This document shows, in pieces, positions 38,233 through 47,424 of a stretch of 64,000 nucleotides of DNA. The first letter of the stretch is position 1, and the number at the start of each line of letters is the position of its first letter. A model generated the notes under the pieces. That model worked only from the letters and a program-made list of their open reading frames with translations. It was not told the origin of the DNA and made no database searches. The translations under genes were made by a program, and so were the position numbers. This stretch comes from Aquabacter sp040049275 (lineage in GTDB: Bacteria; Pseudomonadota; Alphaproteobacteria; Rhizobiales; Xanthobacteraceae): NCBI RefSeq assembly GCF_040049275.1, contig NZ_JBDZDT010000012.1, forward strand, positions 62,001 through 126,000. The letters run 5' to 3'.

Positions 38233-39162
38233 ATGCATCGTAGGTCATTCCTCGCAGCCACGGGCGCGTTGCCTCTCCTTCTTGGAGCCAGAGCCATGGC
38301 TGACACGCGCCCCGTCTTCCTGGACTACAGCCAGGAGCAGATCGACAAGGCCTACGACCAGTCCTTCTGGGCACCGCAGATGGCGGAGCTGGAAGCGCAG
38401 GACGGGACGAACAGTGCGGCGGTGCGCAACAGTATGCCGCCGCGCACCCAGCGCTATGGGGCGAACGAAGCCGACCTCATCGACATCTTCATGCCGGCCG
38501 GTGCCAAGAACGCCCCGGTGATGGTGTTCATCCATGGCGGCGCATGGACTCGCAACACCCGACAGGACGCTTCCTATCCAGCGCCGACCTTTGTGGGGCG
38601 AGGCGCAGCCTGGCTGGCCCCGGACTTCGGGAGTCTGAAGACGCTGCGTCTGCCGGATATGGTGGAGAATTGCCGGATTGCCTTGGAATGGACCGTGCGC
38701 AACGCCGCGAGCTTCGGTGGAGACCCGGAGCGGGTGTTCCTCTCCGCCCATTCGTCCGGCGCGCATCTGGCAGCCTGTGTGCTCATCACCGATTGGACGA
38801 AGCGCGGATTGCCCAAGGATGCCATCAAAGGCGCCATGCTGATGAGCGGCATGTATGACCTCTATCCGGTGCTCATTTCGTCCCGCCGCGCCTTCCTCCA
38901 CATCACCCCCGAAGAGGAGGCAGAGTTCAGCCCCATGCGGCATCTGAGCCAGGTCAGCTGCCCCATCGCAGTGCTTTCCGCCGACCAGGACAGCCCCGAG
39001 TTCAAGCGCCAATCTCAGGTCTTTGCGGATGCGCTGGCAGGCATGGGTCGGCTTGCCACGCGCGAAGTGGTCTTTGACGCCAACCATTTCCAGGAGCCGG
39101 AGCGCCTAGCCGAACCGGGCAGCGTCGTCAGCAAGACCGCGTTTTCGCTGATGGGTATTTAA
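38233..39162 (+). CDS. Secreted alpha/beta-hydrolase (kynurenine formamidase/esterase-like)
   Basis: A 309-residue hydrolase with an MHRRSFLAATGALPLLLGA leader ending in ARAMA, likely an export signal with a twin-arginine-like RRSF. The hormone-sensitive-lipase/formamidase-type oxyanion motif is FIHGGAWT near residue 98; the nucleophile elbow is LSAHSSGAHLAA near 172 (S-x-S-x-G context); the acid is in LSADQDSPEF and the His in DANHFQEPE near 285. It starts 60 nt after the decarboxylase-like gene on the same strand and may belong to that operon. The substrate is probably an ester or amide; not determinable. Confidence 0.87.
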   Translation: MHRRSFLAATGALPLLLGARAMADTRPVFLDYSQEQIDKAYDQSFWAPQMAELEAQDGTNSAAVRNSMPPRTQRYGANEADLIDIFMPAGAKNAPVMVFIHGGAWTRNTRQDASYPAPTFVGRGAAWLAPDFGSLKTLRLPDMVENCRIALEWTVRNAASFGGDPERVFLSAHSSGAHLAACVLITDWTKRGLPKDAIKGAMLMSGMYDLYPVLISSRRAFLHITPEEEAEFSPMRHLSQVSCPIAVLSADQDSPEFKRQSQVFADALAGMGRLATREVVFDANHFQEPERLAEPGSVVSKTAFSLMGI

Positions 39163-39290
39163 AGACGCTGACCCGTCATGAAAACGCTCTGGATCGGCGG
39201 AAGCGGAAACCACTGTCGAGTGTCGGCGACCATATGGCGCCACCTTGGACACGTGTGGCGCGCATGTCGACCACTAGTTCGCCCCTTCGA

Positions 39291-40439
39291 TCAGCGGACG
39301 CGCAGCAGGGCGTCGATCTCGTGGTCGAGCTGCGATGCCCGCTCCGCAAGTTCGGTAACGCCCTTGGCGGCGGCGCGCGCGCCTTGCTCGCCGACGAACA
39401 GGAAGTGGGTTCCGTGGATTTGCATGGTCAGTCGGTCTATGGCCGACTTGAACAGGTCCTGGAGCGCCTTCCATTGCGTCGGCGTGATCCCAGCGAGTTG
39501 CTCGCGACGGGGATAGACATGCACCCGGTAAAGCTGCTGTCCGATCAATTCCCCCCAATTACTTTGGCAGAGCAGGACGTTGGGATAGTCGGCGACGCTG
39601 TCGCTGATCATGAGGGCCATTGGGGGATAAGAGTCATATCGGGACGTGCCGGCATCCGCCGCCGCCGCGGCCGGGTCGGATACGATTTGGCCATTTTGGA
39701 AACGCGCATTCTCGCCCTGGATGTCCAGTGGTGGATTGCCGGTGAAGTCTGCGCGGAAAATGTCCTCCGGAATGATGGTGTGGGCATTGATCTCATTTTG
39801 CTTCGCCATCATGGCGAGGAACCAGGGCATGAGGGAGCGAGCTTGGTCCACCATCCCGTCCGGGGCGAGGGTGAACTGCTCCGCGTTGCCGGGGAAGAGA
39901 TTGGGGCCGGGTGGAAGCGCATCGAGTGCGACGAACAGCGAGAGGTCGAGGCCTGCCGCGCGGGCGGCGTCGGCTATGGTCTGCACCGGCTTGCCGCCCA
40001 TGCTCCAACCGATAACGATGATGCGTTTGCCGAGCCCGTTGGCAGCGATGGCACGCTGTGCCGCCGCCACGATCTGTCGGCCCCAGTCGGTGACGTTGAA
40101 CTCGGGACAGGCGCGCCCATAGACGGGCTGATCGAGCGGATAGGACGTGCCGAGGAAGGAATAGCCTTCCTCGACGATCCAGTGCGCGAGAAAGTCCGCA
40201 GGCCGCCCACCGGGAAATCCGTAGGAGATGCGGCCCAGGAATGAGGTTCCCGGAACGAACACCACGAGCGGCTTGTCCGGGCGTCCCTTGACGAACTTCA
40301 CCAGGGAGGGGAAGCCGGCAGCGTCGATCAGCTCTTCGCCGGGGAACAGGGTTGAAAAGGCCGCCTCGGACCTGTTCGACAAAGTCAGGTAGAGGCTTGC
40401 ACCGCCCAACAGACCGAAGTCGCGTCGCGTGAGTAACAA
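39291..40439 (-). CDS. Tat-exported alpha/beta-hydrolase-like protein
   Basis: A 382-residue protein. The N-terminus LLTRRDFGLLGGASLYLTL is a good twin-arginine signal (RRDFG). The hydrolase core shows LVVFVPGTSFLGRISYG, the nucleophile elbow IIVIGWSMGGKPVQ near residue 143 (G-W-S-M-G), and a late His in QIHGTHFLFVGEQG. The start is TTG, supported by GGGAGAAGG just upstream. It converges with the preceding esterase gene across a 128-bp gap. The function within alpha/beta hydrolases is unassigned. Confidence 0.82.
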   Translation of the reverse strand: MLLTRRDFGLLGGASLYLTLSNRSEAAFSTLFPGEELIDAAGFPSLVKFVKGRPDKPLVVFVPGTSFLGRISYGFPGGRPADFLAHWIVEEGYSFLGTSYPLDQPVYGRACPEFNVTDWGRQIVAAAQRAIAANGLGKRIIVIGWSMGGKPVQTIADAARAAGLDLSLFVALDALPPGPNLFPGNAEQFTLAPDGMVDQARSLMPWFLAMMAKQNEINAHTIIPEDIFRADFTGNPPLDIQGENARFQNGQIVSDPAAAAADAGTSRYDSYPPMALMISDSVADYPNVLLCQSNWGELIGQQLYRVHVYPRREQLAGITPTQWKALQDLFKSAIDRLTMQIHGTHFLFVGEQGARAAAKGVTELAERASQLDHEIDALLRVR

Positions 40440-40538
40440 GGCCTTCTCCCGGGTGCCGTCTGGCGATCTCGGAGCCCGACGGCAACTAATTCCAGGCGCG
40501 CGCGGTGGCGGGCGCCTGGAAGGTGTCTTCTGATGGAC

Positions 40539-41114
40539 TCAGTTGTAGTAGGCTGGGTTGGGGTATCTGCCGTAGCTTGGCACGCAATAGACGTGGCCCC
40601 AGGCATTGTGCCGGCAGATGCCGCCGCGCGGGCCCATCCACCAGTCGATGAACAGGGTCGCCAGGGTGCCGCTCGTCGGCGGAGTTCCCTGTAGCACTCG
40701 GGCCGAATAGCTCAGCGTATCGCCCTCGAGCTTCGGCGACGTAAGCTCGACCACGGACAGAACCTCCTTCCCGTCAACGATGGTGCTCAAAGTCGCGTTC
40801 GGCGGGTCCTTCTCCAGGCTGTCCTTGCCCTTGGTCCAGTTGTCGACGAAGGACTGCGCGTCAACGCTGCCGGTCATGCGGTCTGGACGGTCCGCGAACA
40901 TGACAATCTTCGGATTGATCCCCTTCAGGGTCAGGGTCTTACCATCGAAGCTCGCTTGAGCGGCGCTTTGAACCAGCAGCCAATTGGCAGGGGGCATCTC
41001 GAAGCTGCTGCTGTCCTGGGTTTTTGCGCTTTCCTGCGGCTTTGTAGTTTGAGCCTGCGCGGACGCGACCGCGCAAACGATCGACAGAATTACCCCACAC
41101 ACAGACATCTTCAT
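40539..41114 (-). CDS. Hypothetical exported protein
   Basis: A 191-residue protein I do not recognise. An N-terminal hydrophobic stretch (VCGVILSIVCAVASAQA) is a signal peptide, so it is probably periplasmic. The body has LLVQSAAQASFDGKTLTLKG, then FADRPDRMTGSVDAQSFVDN and VLSVVELTSPKLEGDTLSYS, a beta-rich pattern. The C-terminus WWMGPRGGICRHNAWGHVYC with PNPAYYN has two Cys and several aromatics. The ATG at 41114 has AGGA eight bases upstream. A copy of the 42-nt conserved motif lies 152 nt upstream. Confidence 0.75.
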   Translation of the reverse strand: MKMSVCGVILSIVCAVASAQAQTTKPQESAKTQDSSSFEMPPANWLLVQSAAQASFDGKTLTLKGINPKIVMFADRPDRMTGSVDAQSFVDNWTKGKDSLEKDPPNATLSTIVDGKEVLSVVELTSPKLEGDTLSYSARVLQGTPPTSGTLATLFIDWWMGPRGGICRHNAWGHVYCVPSYGRYPNPAYYN

Positions 41115-41265
41115 TGCATGCATCCTTTGATTGCAGCCGAATTCCCGCATTTTCTTCGCCGGCTTTCGCGCCTGGGGCCGTCAACGCCCATACCTTCGAT
41201 AGGCCCGGCCCCGTATCTGAAAGGCGAAGCTGGTGATCTGAAATCGATGATCACGGCGCCGGACT

Positions 41266-41307
41266 ATAAGCGAGCGGTTCCGGCGGACAGGTCACGGATT
41301 CAACTCA
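41266..41307 (-). repeat. Conserved 42-nt intergenic motif, copy 2
   Basis: On the plus strand ATAAGCGA (41266-41273), 17 variable bases, then the invariant GTCACGGATTCAACTCA (41291-41307). The spacing is the same 25 nt as in copies 1 and 3. It lies between the divergent exported-protein gene (start 41114) and the MBL-fold gene (start 41346). Confidence 0.7.
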
Positions 41308-41345
41308 CGCAGAACCTGAGATAGGGCGGAGGCGAATTTGAAGTC

Positions 41346-42299
41346 TTGAAAGCGTTTTCTCAGCTTGCCCGCGATCTGGTCGCAGTCCAGAAGGACGGAC
41401 GGACCAGACCGGAGGCGACTTTGACGTGCGAATGGGAGACACCACCGGGCTTCTATCGCTTCCGCATCGGTAAGATGCGAGGTGCTGTGGTGTCGGATGG
41501 ACCCATTCTCCTGCCTGAGCCCGGTGCGATCTTTACGGCGCTTTCCGAAGCAGAGATCGGCGCGAGCCTCGATGCTGCCTTTCTATCTCAAGGCCCGATC
41601 CGCGCCGAGCAAAACTGCCTTCTGCTCCAATGGGATGACAGGGTCGCGTTGTTCGACGACGGCATGGGGGAATCGGATCTGTTCGGCCCGCATGCGGGGC
41701 GCCTGAGGCAGAACATGGCCCGGGCGGGCGTCTCCTCGGAGATGGTCACCGATCTTATCCTTAGCCATGCCCATCCCGATCATTGCTGGGGCACCATGGG
41801 CGCGGACGGCATCCCGAATTTCCCCAATGCCACCGTGCATATCTCTGAGGCCGAATGGGGCTTCTGGGACGCATGCAACGAGCCGGCGCTGGAACTCGCG
41901 GTGGCCGGGTTCCGGCAGCAGGTCGTCCCGCTGCGGGACCGGATCCGCTTCTTCGCTGGCGGCGACGAGGTGCTGCCCGGCATCTATGCCCTGTCGGCGC
42001 CCGGCCACACGCCAGGGCATACGGCCTTCCTGGTTTCCTCTGAAGGGGAGCGGGCTTACGTGCTCGCGGACACCACTTTTCACGTGCCCTTGTCGTTCGA
42101 CTTTCCGGCGACATCGAGCGCCTATGACTATGACGCCGAGATCGGAGCTGCCACACGGCTCGCCTTGCTTGGCCAGGTGGCTGACGAGCGCGCGCGGGTG
42201 ATCAGTTATCACGCGCCGTGGCCCGGCATTGGCCATGTGGCGCGCGTGGGCAGCGGTTTCCGCTTCGTGGCGGAGCCCATGATCCTTGACGGCGCGTGA
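41346..42299 (+). CDS. Metallo-beta-lactamase-fold hydrolase
   Basis: A 317-residue MBL-fold protein with a full metal motif LILSHAHPDHCWG near residue 139 (H-x-H-x-D-H), further ligands in SAPGHTPGHTAF near 217 and the bridging Asp in YVLADTTFHVP, plus a late His in SYHAPWPG. The family includes quorum-quenching lactonases and other hydrolases of thioesters or lactones. The start is TTG with GGAGG about a dozen bases upstream, so the exact N-terminus is uncertain. Its first residues carry no signal peptide. It is divergent from the exported hypothetical gene. Confidence 0.87.
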   Translation: MKAFSQLARDLVAVQKDGRTRPEATLTCEWETPPGFYRFRIGKMRGAVVSDGPILLPEPGAIFTALSEAEIGASLDAAFLSQGPIRAEQNCLLLQWDDRVALFDDGMGESDLFGPHAGRLRQNMARAGVSSEMVTDLILSHAHPDHCWGTMGADGIPNFPNATVHISEAEWGFWDACNEPALELAVAGFRQQVVPLRDRIRFFAGGDEVLPGIYALSAPGHTPGHTAFLVSSEGERAYVLADTTFHVPLSFDFPATSSAYDYDAEIGAATRLALLGQVADERARVISYHAPWPGIGHVARVGSGFRFVAEPMILDGA

Positions 42300-42321
42300 G
42301 CCGGGAGTCTGCGCCGGGCAT

Positions 42322-44526
42322 TTATCGGTCCTGGCTATTGCCGCTGCCGGAGAGCGCGTCGATGAGGTTCCAGCGCGAAGGGGACTGCATGCGTGGTTTG
42401 CCCTCCAGCCAATAGGCCCGCTGGGCATCGGCAAAGCCATCCTCCAACTGCAGACTCATCCAGGTGTCGAGATAGGCCTTGAACAGCGCCGCATCGGGTG
42501 GAAGCATGATGGCCATGGGCAATGGAGCGCCGACATCGCGTGGCACCACCGCCGTCCAGCCCTGATGGAGTTCGGCCCAGGCGCGGGCCTGATCAAGGGT
42601 CCATAGCGCTCCATCCACCCGAGCGCCCACGGCCTCCAGGTCGGCGTAGGTTTCGACCATGGTGATCGTGGCATTGGGGAACAGCTGACGCGCGAGTGCA
42701 GTCATCTCATCGCTGCGGAATACGGCGAGCCGAAGGTTCGGTCGCGCGTTGACCGCTGCGCGGCTGGTGAAGCTTTGCGCCGCATCGGTCCGAACGATGA
42801 GGGCCGGCGGGCTCGATAGATAGGTCGGGCCGGGCGTTATCCTCGCGAAACGGCTGTCAGTGACATAAATGCCGGAAATGGCGAGGTCGAACTTGTGGGC
42901 AACGAGGTCGGTCTCAAGGCCATCCCAAGTGAAGGGAATGAACTCAAGCTTCACATTCAGGTCCCGTGCTAGGCGGTAGACAAGGCTGATGTCGTATCCG
43001 ACCAATTCCCCCCGAGCGTTGAAATAGCTGAACGGCATCACGTTTGGATTGTAGCCCACCCGCAGCACGCCAGATGCGCGAATGGCGGGCACGGTGGGCG
43101 GTGTGTCTAGGACAGAGGAGAAGGCTGCTGCCTGCCGCAAGACGGTGGCTTCGACACCCCGTGTGAGCGCGGGATCGAGGCTCAAGGCCGTCAGGCGGTT
43201 GTGATCGGACAGCGGAAACAAGGCAGGGCGCAGTGCGACGATCATGCCCACGACGAGGCCAAGCAAGATGACCCAACTGCCCAATGCAAGCAGCCCGCGC
43301 CTGCTCCGGAGCCTCCAACGGCCCCAATAGATCAACGGCACAAGGATGGATACGAAGCCGAGTGCGCTCACCGAGAGCAGCACCTGTCCATAGCGCGTCA
43401 GGGCTGACGTCTCGACCCACAGGTCGGTGGTCCCGGGTGGCAAGCCGAGCCAGGACGAGAGGAAGGAGACCGCACCGATTGTGGTGCTCGGCGTGCCCAC
43501 GCAGGAGAGCAGGCTGAGCAGCGGCAGAAGAAGATGCTCGACGAGATCGAGGGGACGATGGGCGAGCAGAGCCGCGTAATAGATCAACAGGTTGCAGAAC
43601 TGGTTGCCGACCTGGGCGAAGACATAACTCAGGGCGACGGCAGCCTTCAGGACGTCTTCATTCTCCTCTCCCTCCGGGCATCCGGCTTGAGCGGCGATCT
43701 TCTCAGCGGCGCGTTGGATGGCCGGCAGGGCCATGACCGGCAAGGTGGTGACGAGCGCCAGTACCAAACCTGGCTGCATCGCTTTCAGGTAGTCCCGCCA
43801 GGTGACGGGCGCGAGCGCGGTGACGGCGAGCGGCAGGACGACCAAAGCGAGAATGATGGTGCCGCTCAAGAAGAGGAGGTTGTAGGTGAGGAAGCCTCCA
43901 ACCTCGCTGGGGCGTAGCGTGCCGGCCGTGTTGGCGAGGAGCGCGAACACGCCAATGGGCGACAGCTTTACGATCCAGTTCCAGATGGTCACGCTCGCCT
44001 TGCTCACGGTCTCCAGCACATCGAGGAACGTCTGCCGCCGCGGAGCGCCTTGAACGGCAATGCCGTAGAGGACGGCGAACACGACCACTGCCGGCACGCG
44101 ATTGTTCAGCAGGGCTGCAATGGGGTTGGCGGGGATCAACAGAGCGAGCAAATCCTGCGTGGCGGCATCCTTCGCAGGATCCAGCACGAGGGGCGGCGGG
44201 GTAGGCGGCATCGCCTGAGCCAGCAGCCAGGCCGACGATAGGGCAAGCAGGCAAGCTGCCAGGAAAGGGGGCCAGCTGGCTTGGAAGAAGCGCATCGCCC
44301 GGCCCGGCGCGAGGCGCCCGAGCCCCTGCAGCACCGAGCAGACGAGATAGGGGTAGATGGCAATCTCGAGCAGCATCGTATAGGCGGAGCCAACGGGCGC
44401 GAGCACCACTGCACGCTCGCCAAAGACGAGCCCCGTGAGAATGCCGAGCACCACGCCCGTCAGTACGAGGTGAGGCAAGCTAACCGTCCGCAATGCTGCC
44501 GTTGCCCCCACCAACGCGTCCCCCAT
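42322..44526 (-). CDS. Dicarboxylate/cation symporter fused to a periplasmic solute-binding domain
   Basis: A 734-residue two-part protein. Residues 1-450 form a multi-helix membrane domain of the dicarboxylate/amino-acid:cation symporter (DAACS) type: LLIPANPIAALLNNRVPAVV near 135, SPIGVFALLANTAGT, then YVFAQVGNQFCNLLIYYAAL and LLSCVGTPSTTIGAVSFL. A last helix near 430 leads to residues 490-710, an SBP_bac_3-like domain: SGVLRVGYNPNVMPFSYFNA, GELVGYDISLVYRLARDLNV, FDLAISGIYVTDSRFA and ALWTLDQARAWAELH. A binding domain tethered to a secondary symporter would hand substrate directly to the carrier. The ATG at 44526 is used; a TTG eight codons earlier is possible. Probably imports an organic or amino acid. 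Confidence 0.87.
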   Translation of the reverse strand: MGDALVGATAALRTVSLPHLVLTGVVLGILTGLVFGERAVVLAPVGSAYTMLLEIAIYPYLVCSVLQGLGRLAPGRAMRFFQASWPPFLAACLLALSSAWLLAQAMPPTPPPLVLDPAKDAATQDLLALLIPANPIAALLNNRVPAVVVFAVLYGIAVQGAPRRQTFLDVLETVSKASVTIWNWIVKLSPIGVFALLANTAGTLRPSEVGGFLTYNLLFLSGTIILALVVLPLAVTALAPVTWRDYLKAMQPGLVLALVTTLPVMALPAIQRAAEKIAAQAGCPEGEENEDVLKAAVALSYVFAQVGNQFCNLLIYYAALLAHRPLDLVEHLLLPLLSLLSCVGTPSTTIGAVSFLSSWLGLPPGTTDLWVETSALTRYGQVLLSVSALGFVSILVPLIYWGRWRLRSRRGLLALGSWVILLGLVVGMIVALRPALFPLSDHNRLTALSLDPALTRGVEATVLRQAAAFSSVLDTPPTVPAIRASGVLRVGYNPNVMPFSYFNARGELVGYDISLVYRLARDLNVKLEFIPFTWDGLETDLVAHKFDLAISGIYVTDSRFARITPGPTYLSSPPALIVRTDAAQSFTSRAAVNARPNLRLAVFRSDEMTALARQLFPNATITMVETYADLEAVGARVDGALWTLDQARAWAELHQGWTAVVPRDVGAPLPMAIMLPPDAALFKAYLDTWMSLQLEDGFADAQRAYWLEGKPRMQSPSRWNLIDALSGSGNSQDR

Positions 44527-44652
44527 CGATGATAGCTGTCGTTCTCCCAACCGGCCCGGTACATATCCGGCAGCGCGGCGACTGCATAGAAGCCCTGGCT
44601 CCGTGCGGATCCGCAGCTTTTCCGGGCAGTCGCGGCGCGGTGCAGCGTCGCT

Positions 44653-45867
44653 TCAGTTTTCCGCCACGGTCAAGGCCGTCGGAATGCGCAGGGCGGGCAC
44701 TGCACCGGCGATCAGGATGACGCCGCCCGCGAACAGCAGCACGCTCGCGGGCACGAGGGTCAGCAGGCTGGTGAGGATGCCCGCACCGAATACGCAGAGC
44801 GCGACGCTGGCGCTGGAAAGCCCCATGGCCCAGCCGCGCTCGGTCTCCTCCACGCAGCCGGAGAGCGCGGAAAGCAGCGAGACGAAGGCGGGCACATTGG
44901 TCACGCAGATGACCAAGGTGAGCGCCACCTGCCCCCAGGCTGGCAAAGGAAGGGCGCACAAGAGGACCAGCCCGCCGCATGAGACCATGCCGAAGATGGC
45001 GACGGCGCGTTCCCCCGAAAGCCGCGCGGCGACGAGCTTGTAGAACATGCCGGAGCCGAAGGTGAAGCCGATGCCCATGACCACGGCGAACAGGCCGAGC
45101 TGGGCGGTGGAGAACCCATGCTCGCGCTGCATCACGATGAGGATGAGGGTGTAGTAGATGAGGAAGCCGAGCTGGAAGAGGAAAAACGAGGCGAGCGGCG
45201 CCATCACCTGCGGCCGTTCCCCGATGCGGGCGAATAGAAGGAAGGGCTGGCGCCAGTCGAACGAGAAAGCCCGCCGCCGCGTCTCTTCGCCGAACCGGGC
45301 GCGCGCCAGCAGCACCGCATTGATCACGCACAGGGCGAGCGCGAAAGCGAGCGGCAGGCGCAGTTCCACCTCGCCGAGCAGGCCGCCGATGGCCGGTCCC
45401 GCCATAAGGCCTATGGTGTTCACCAGCGTGATCTGTGCCAAGGCATCGCCGCGCTCGCTGGCGGGAACCGCATCCGCCACGCTGGCCTGGGCGATGGGCG
45501 CTGTGCCGGACATAAGCCCCGCCACCAGGCGCCCGAGGAAGAACAGCCACAGCATCCCCACCTCCAGCGCAAGCCACATCAGGGCGTAGCCGAGCGCCAG
45601 GCCCGCCATGCAGATGACGAGCGTGCGCCGGCGCCCCAGGGCGTCGGAAAGGTCGCCGAGCAGCGTGCAGCCGAAGAAAGCACCTATGGGGAATAGGGCA
45701 AAGGCTAGCGACATCAGGGTGTCGCGCATGGCGGGCGCGGTACCCGCGAGAAGCGGTGAGGTGTGGAACAGTCCGACGATCAGCGGATACATCAGCCCGA
45801 AGGAAAAAATGTCGATGAAGACTGCCAAGAACAACGCGGCATGGCTGCGGAACATTGCAAACTTCAC
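44653..45867 (-). CDS. MFS efflux pump, TetA-like (DHA1)
   Basis: A 404-residue 12-helix transporter. Motif A-like LLGDLSDALGRRRTLVICM is near residue 70, the inter-helix segment with FFLGRLVAGLMSGTAPIAQA near 112, and motif C-like NTIGLMAGPAIGGLLGEVEL near 150. It resembles tetracycline-type proton antiporters. The start is GTG at 45867 with GGAGA six bases upstream. It lies between the amidase gene (93 nt upstream on the same strand) and the fused symporter gene (126 nt downstream), so amidase, pump and symporter may form one minus-strand operon. Confidence 0.88.
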   Translation of the reverse strand: MKFAMFRSHAALFLAVFIDIFSFGLMYPLIVGLFHTSPLLAGTAPAMRDTLMSLAFALFPIGAFFGCTLLGDLSDALGRRRTLVICMAGLALGYALMWLALEVGMLWLFFLGRLVAGLMSGTAPIAQASVADAVPASERGDALAQITLVNTIGLMAGPAIGGLLGEVELRLPLAFALALCVINAVLLARARFGEETRRRAFSFDWRQPFLLFARIGERPQVMAPLASFFLFQLGFLIYYTLILIVMQREHGFSTAQLGLFAVVMGIGFTFGSGMFYKLVAARLSGERAVAIFGMVSCGGLVLLCALPLPAWGQVALTLVICVTNVPAFVSLLSALSGCVEETERGWAMGLSSASVALCVFGAGILTSLLTLVPASVLLFAGGVILIAGAVPALRIPTALTVAEN

Positions 45868-45960
45868 GGTCCGTCTCCGAAAATGGTGCGCGTCCTAAAA
45901 GGTGCATGTCGATCTCTACTCGCGCCGCACCTCATGCGGCCGGCGGAACAATCCACGTAT

Positions 45961-47424
45961 TCAAACCTCCCGGAGGAGTGGCGGAAGGACCTCCTCGCTC
46001 CAGCGGGTGGCTTCGTGATAGGCGTGGGCGAGCTGGAACACGGCGAACTCCGCGTGGTTGCGGCCGATGATCTGGAGGCCCATGGGCAGGCCGGATTTTC
46101 CGAAACCGGCGGGAACGCTGATGGCCGGACCGCCGGCCAATGACCAGATGATGGCCGTCTCCATCCAGCGCGTATAGGCGTCCGTCTTCCGCCCGCAGAT
46201 TTCAGTTGGCCAGTGGGTGGTCTTGTCGAACGGGAAGACCTGCGCTGTCGGTGCGAGCAGATAGTCGTAGGTTTCAAACAGCTTCAGCACGTGGAGATAG
46301 AATTCGGAACGCACGACGCCAGCGTTGTAGACATCGATGCCCGAGACGCCGAGGGCGGTTTCGATTTCCCATTGGATTTCCGGCTTTATCAGCGGGCGTT
46401 GCGCCGGATCCTTATAGGTATCGATGAGATGGCCAGCCGCCCATACACTTCGCAGCGCAAGCCAGCTCTTCCACAGACGCTCGGTGGAGAAGCCGAGGGG
46501 TATATCTTCCACAATGCAGCCGATTGCCTCGAAGCTCGCGAGTGCTGATCGGCACACCTCCAGCACCTCCGGCTCGATCGGCAGCTCGCCGCTGCAATCC
46601 CCAACCCAGCCGAGACGCGCACCCTTGAAATCCCGGTCGAGTGGTGCCGTGAACGACGCCATATCTTGCGTGATGGAAAGGGGGGAACGGGGATCGTAAC
46701 CTGCCTGCGCAGAGAGCAGCATGGCGACGTCCCGCGGGGTGCGGCCCAGTGGCCCTTCATAGACGAGGTTTTGGAGGAAGACGTCGTCAGTAGGCCCGAG
46801 CGGCACGCGACCGAAAGAGGGGCGCAGGCCATAGATATTGTTGAATGCAGCCGGATTGCGCAGCGATCCCGCCATGTCGCTGCCGTCAGCGGCCGGCAGC
46901 ATGCGCAGCGCGATGGCCGATGCGGCGCCGCCGCTTGAGCCGCCCGCGGTCTTGGTGGGGTCATAGGCGTTGCCGGTGACGCCGTAGACGGTGTTGTAGG
47001 TTTGCGAGCCGCAACCAAACTCGGGCACGTTGGTCTTGCCGACGATGACAACACCGGCTTTTCTCAGGCGGCTCACCATAAGGCCGTCTTCGGTCGGGAT
47101 GTAGTCCTTGAACAGTGGCGAGCCAAATGTGGTCCTGATCCCCTTGGTGACGGCGAGATCCTTTACCGCCCAGGGGAGCCCGTGCATCCAGCCGCGATAC
47201 TGGCCGCGTGCAATCTCGGCGTCGCGTCCCCCAGCTTCGCGAAGAAGTACATCGCGCGGTTGCAGTGCGACGATTGCATTGATCTTGGGGTTGAACTCTT
47301 CGATCTGATCGAGGTAGGCGCTCATTACCTCGACACAGGAAACAGCCCGCGTGCGAATGGCTTCCGCGAGACTCTGCAGATCGGCCATCACGAGCGATAC
47401 AGGAAGTTCCATCCGTCCCGTCAT
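45961..47424 (-). CDS. Amidase-signature-family amidase
   Basis: A 487-residue amidase-signature enzyme. The catalytic Lys lies in GLPWAVKDLAVTKG near residue 88; the Gly/Ser signature is KTAGGSSGGAASAIALRM near 160-178 with the cis-Ser, and the nucleophile Ser is in ADGSDMAGSLRNPAAF near 186; YGLRPSFGRVP and GPLGRTPRDVAMLL follow. The C-terminal DYLLAPTAQVFPF and MGLQIIGRNHAEFAVFQLA are typical. It hydrolyses an amide to acid and ammonia. Copy 3 of the 42-nt motif lies 214 nt upstream, and a large regulator gene is divergent from it. Confidence 0.93.
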   Translation of the reverse strand: MTGRMELPVSLVMADLQSLAEAIRTRAVSCVEVMSAYLDQIEEFNPKINAIVALQPRDVLLREAGGRDAEIARGQYRGWMHGLPWAVKDLAVTKGIRTTFGSPLFKDYIPTEDGLMVSRLRKAGVVIVGKTNVPEFGCGSQTYNTVYGVTGNAYDPTKTAGGSSGGAASAIALRMLPAADGSDMAGSLRNPAAFNNIYGLRPSFGRVPLGPTDDVFLQNLVYEGPLGRTPRDVAMLLSAQAGYDPRSPLSITQDMASFTAPLDRDFKGARLGWVGDCSGELPIEPEVLEVCRSALASFEAIGCIVEDIPLGFSTERLWKSWLALRSVWAAGHLIDTYKDPAQRPLIKPEIQWEIETALGVSGIDVYNAGVVRSEFYLHVLKLFETYDYLLAPTAQVFPFDKTTHWPTEICGRKTDAYTRWMETAIIWSLAGGPAISVPAGFGKSGLPMGLQIIGRNHAEFAVFQLAHAYHEATRWSEEVLPPLLREV

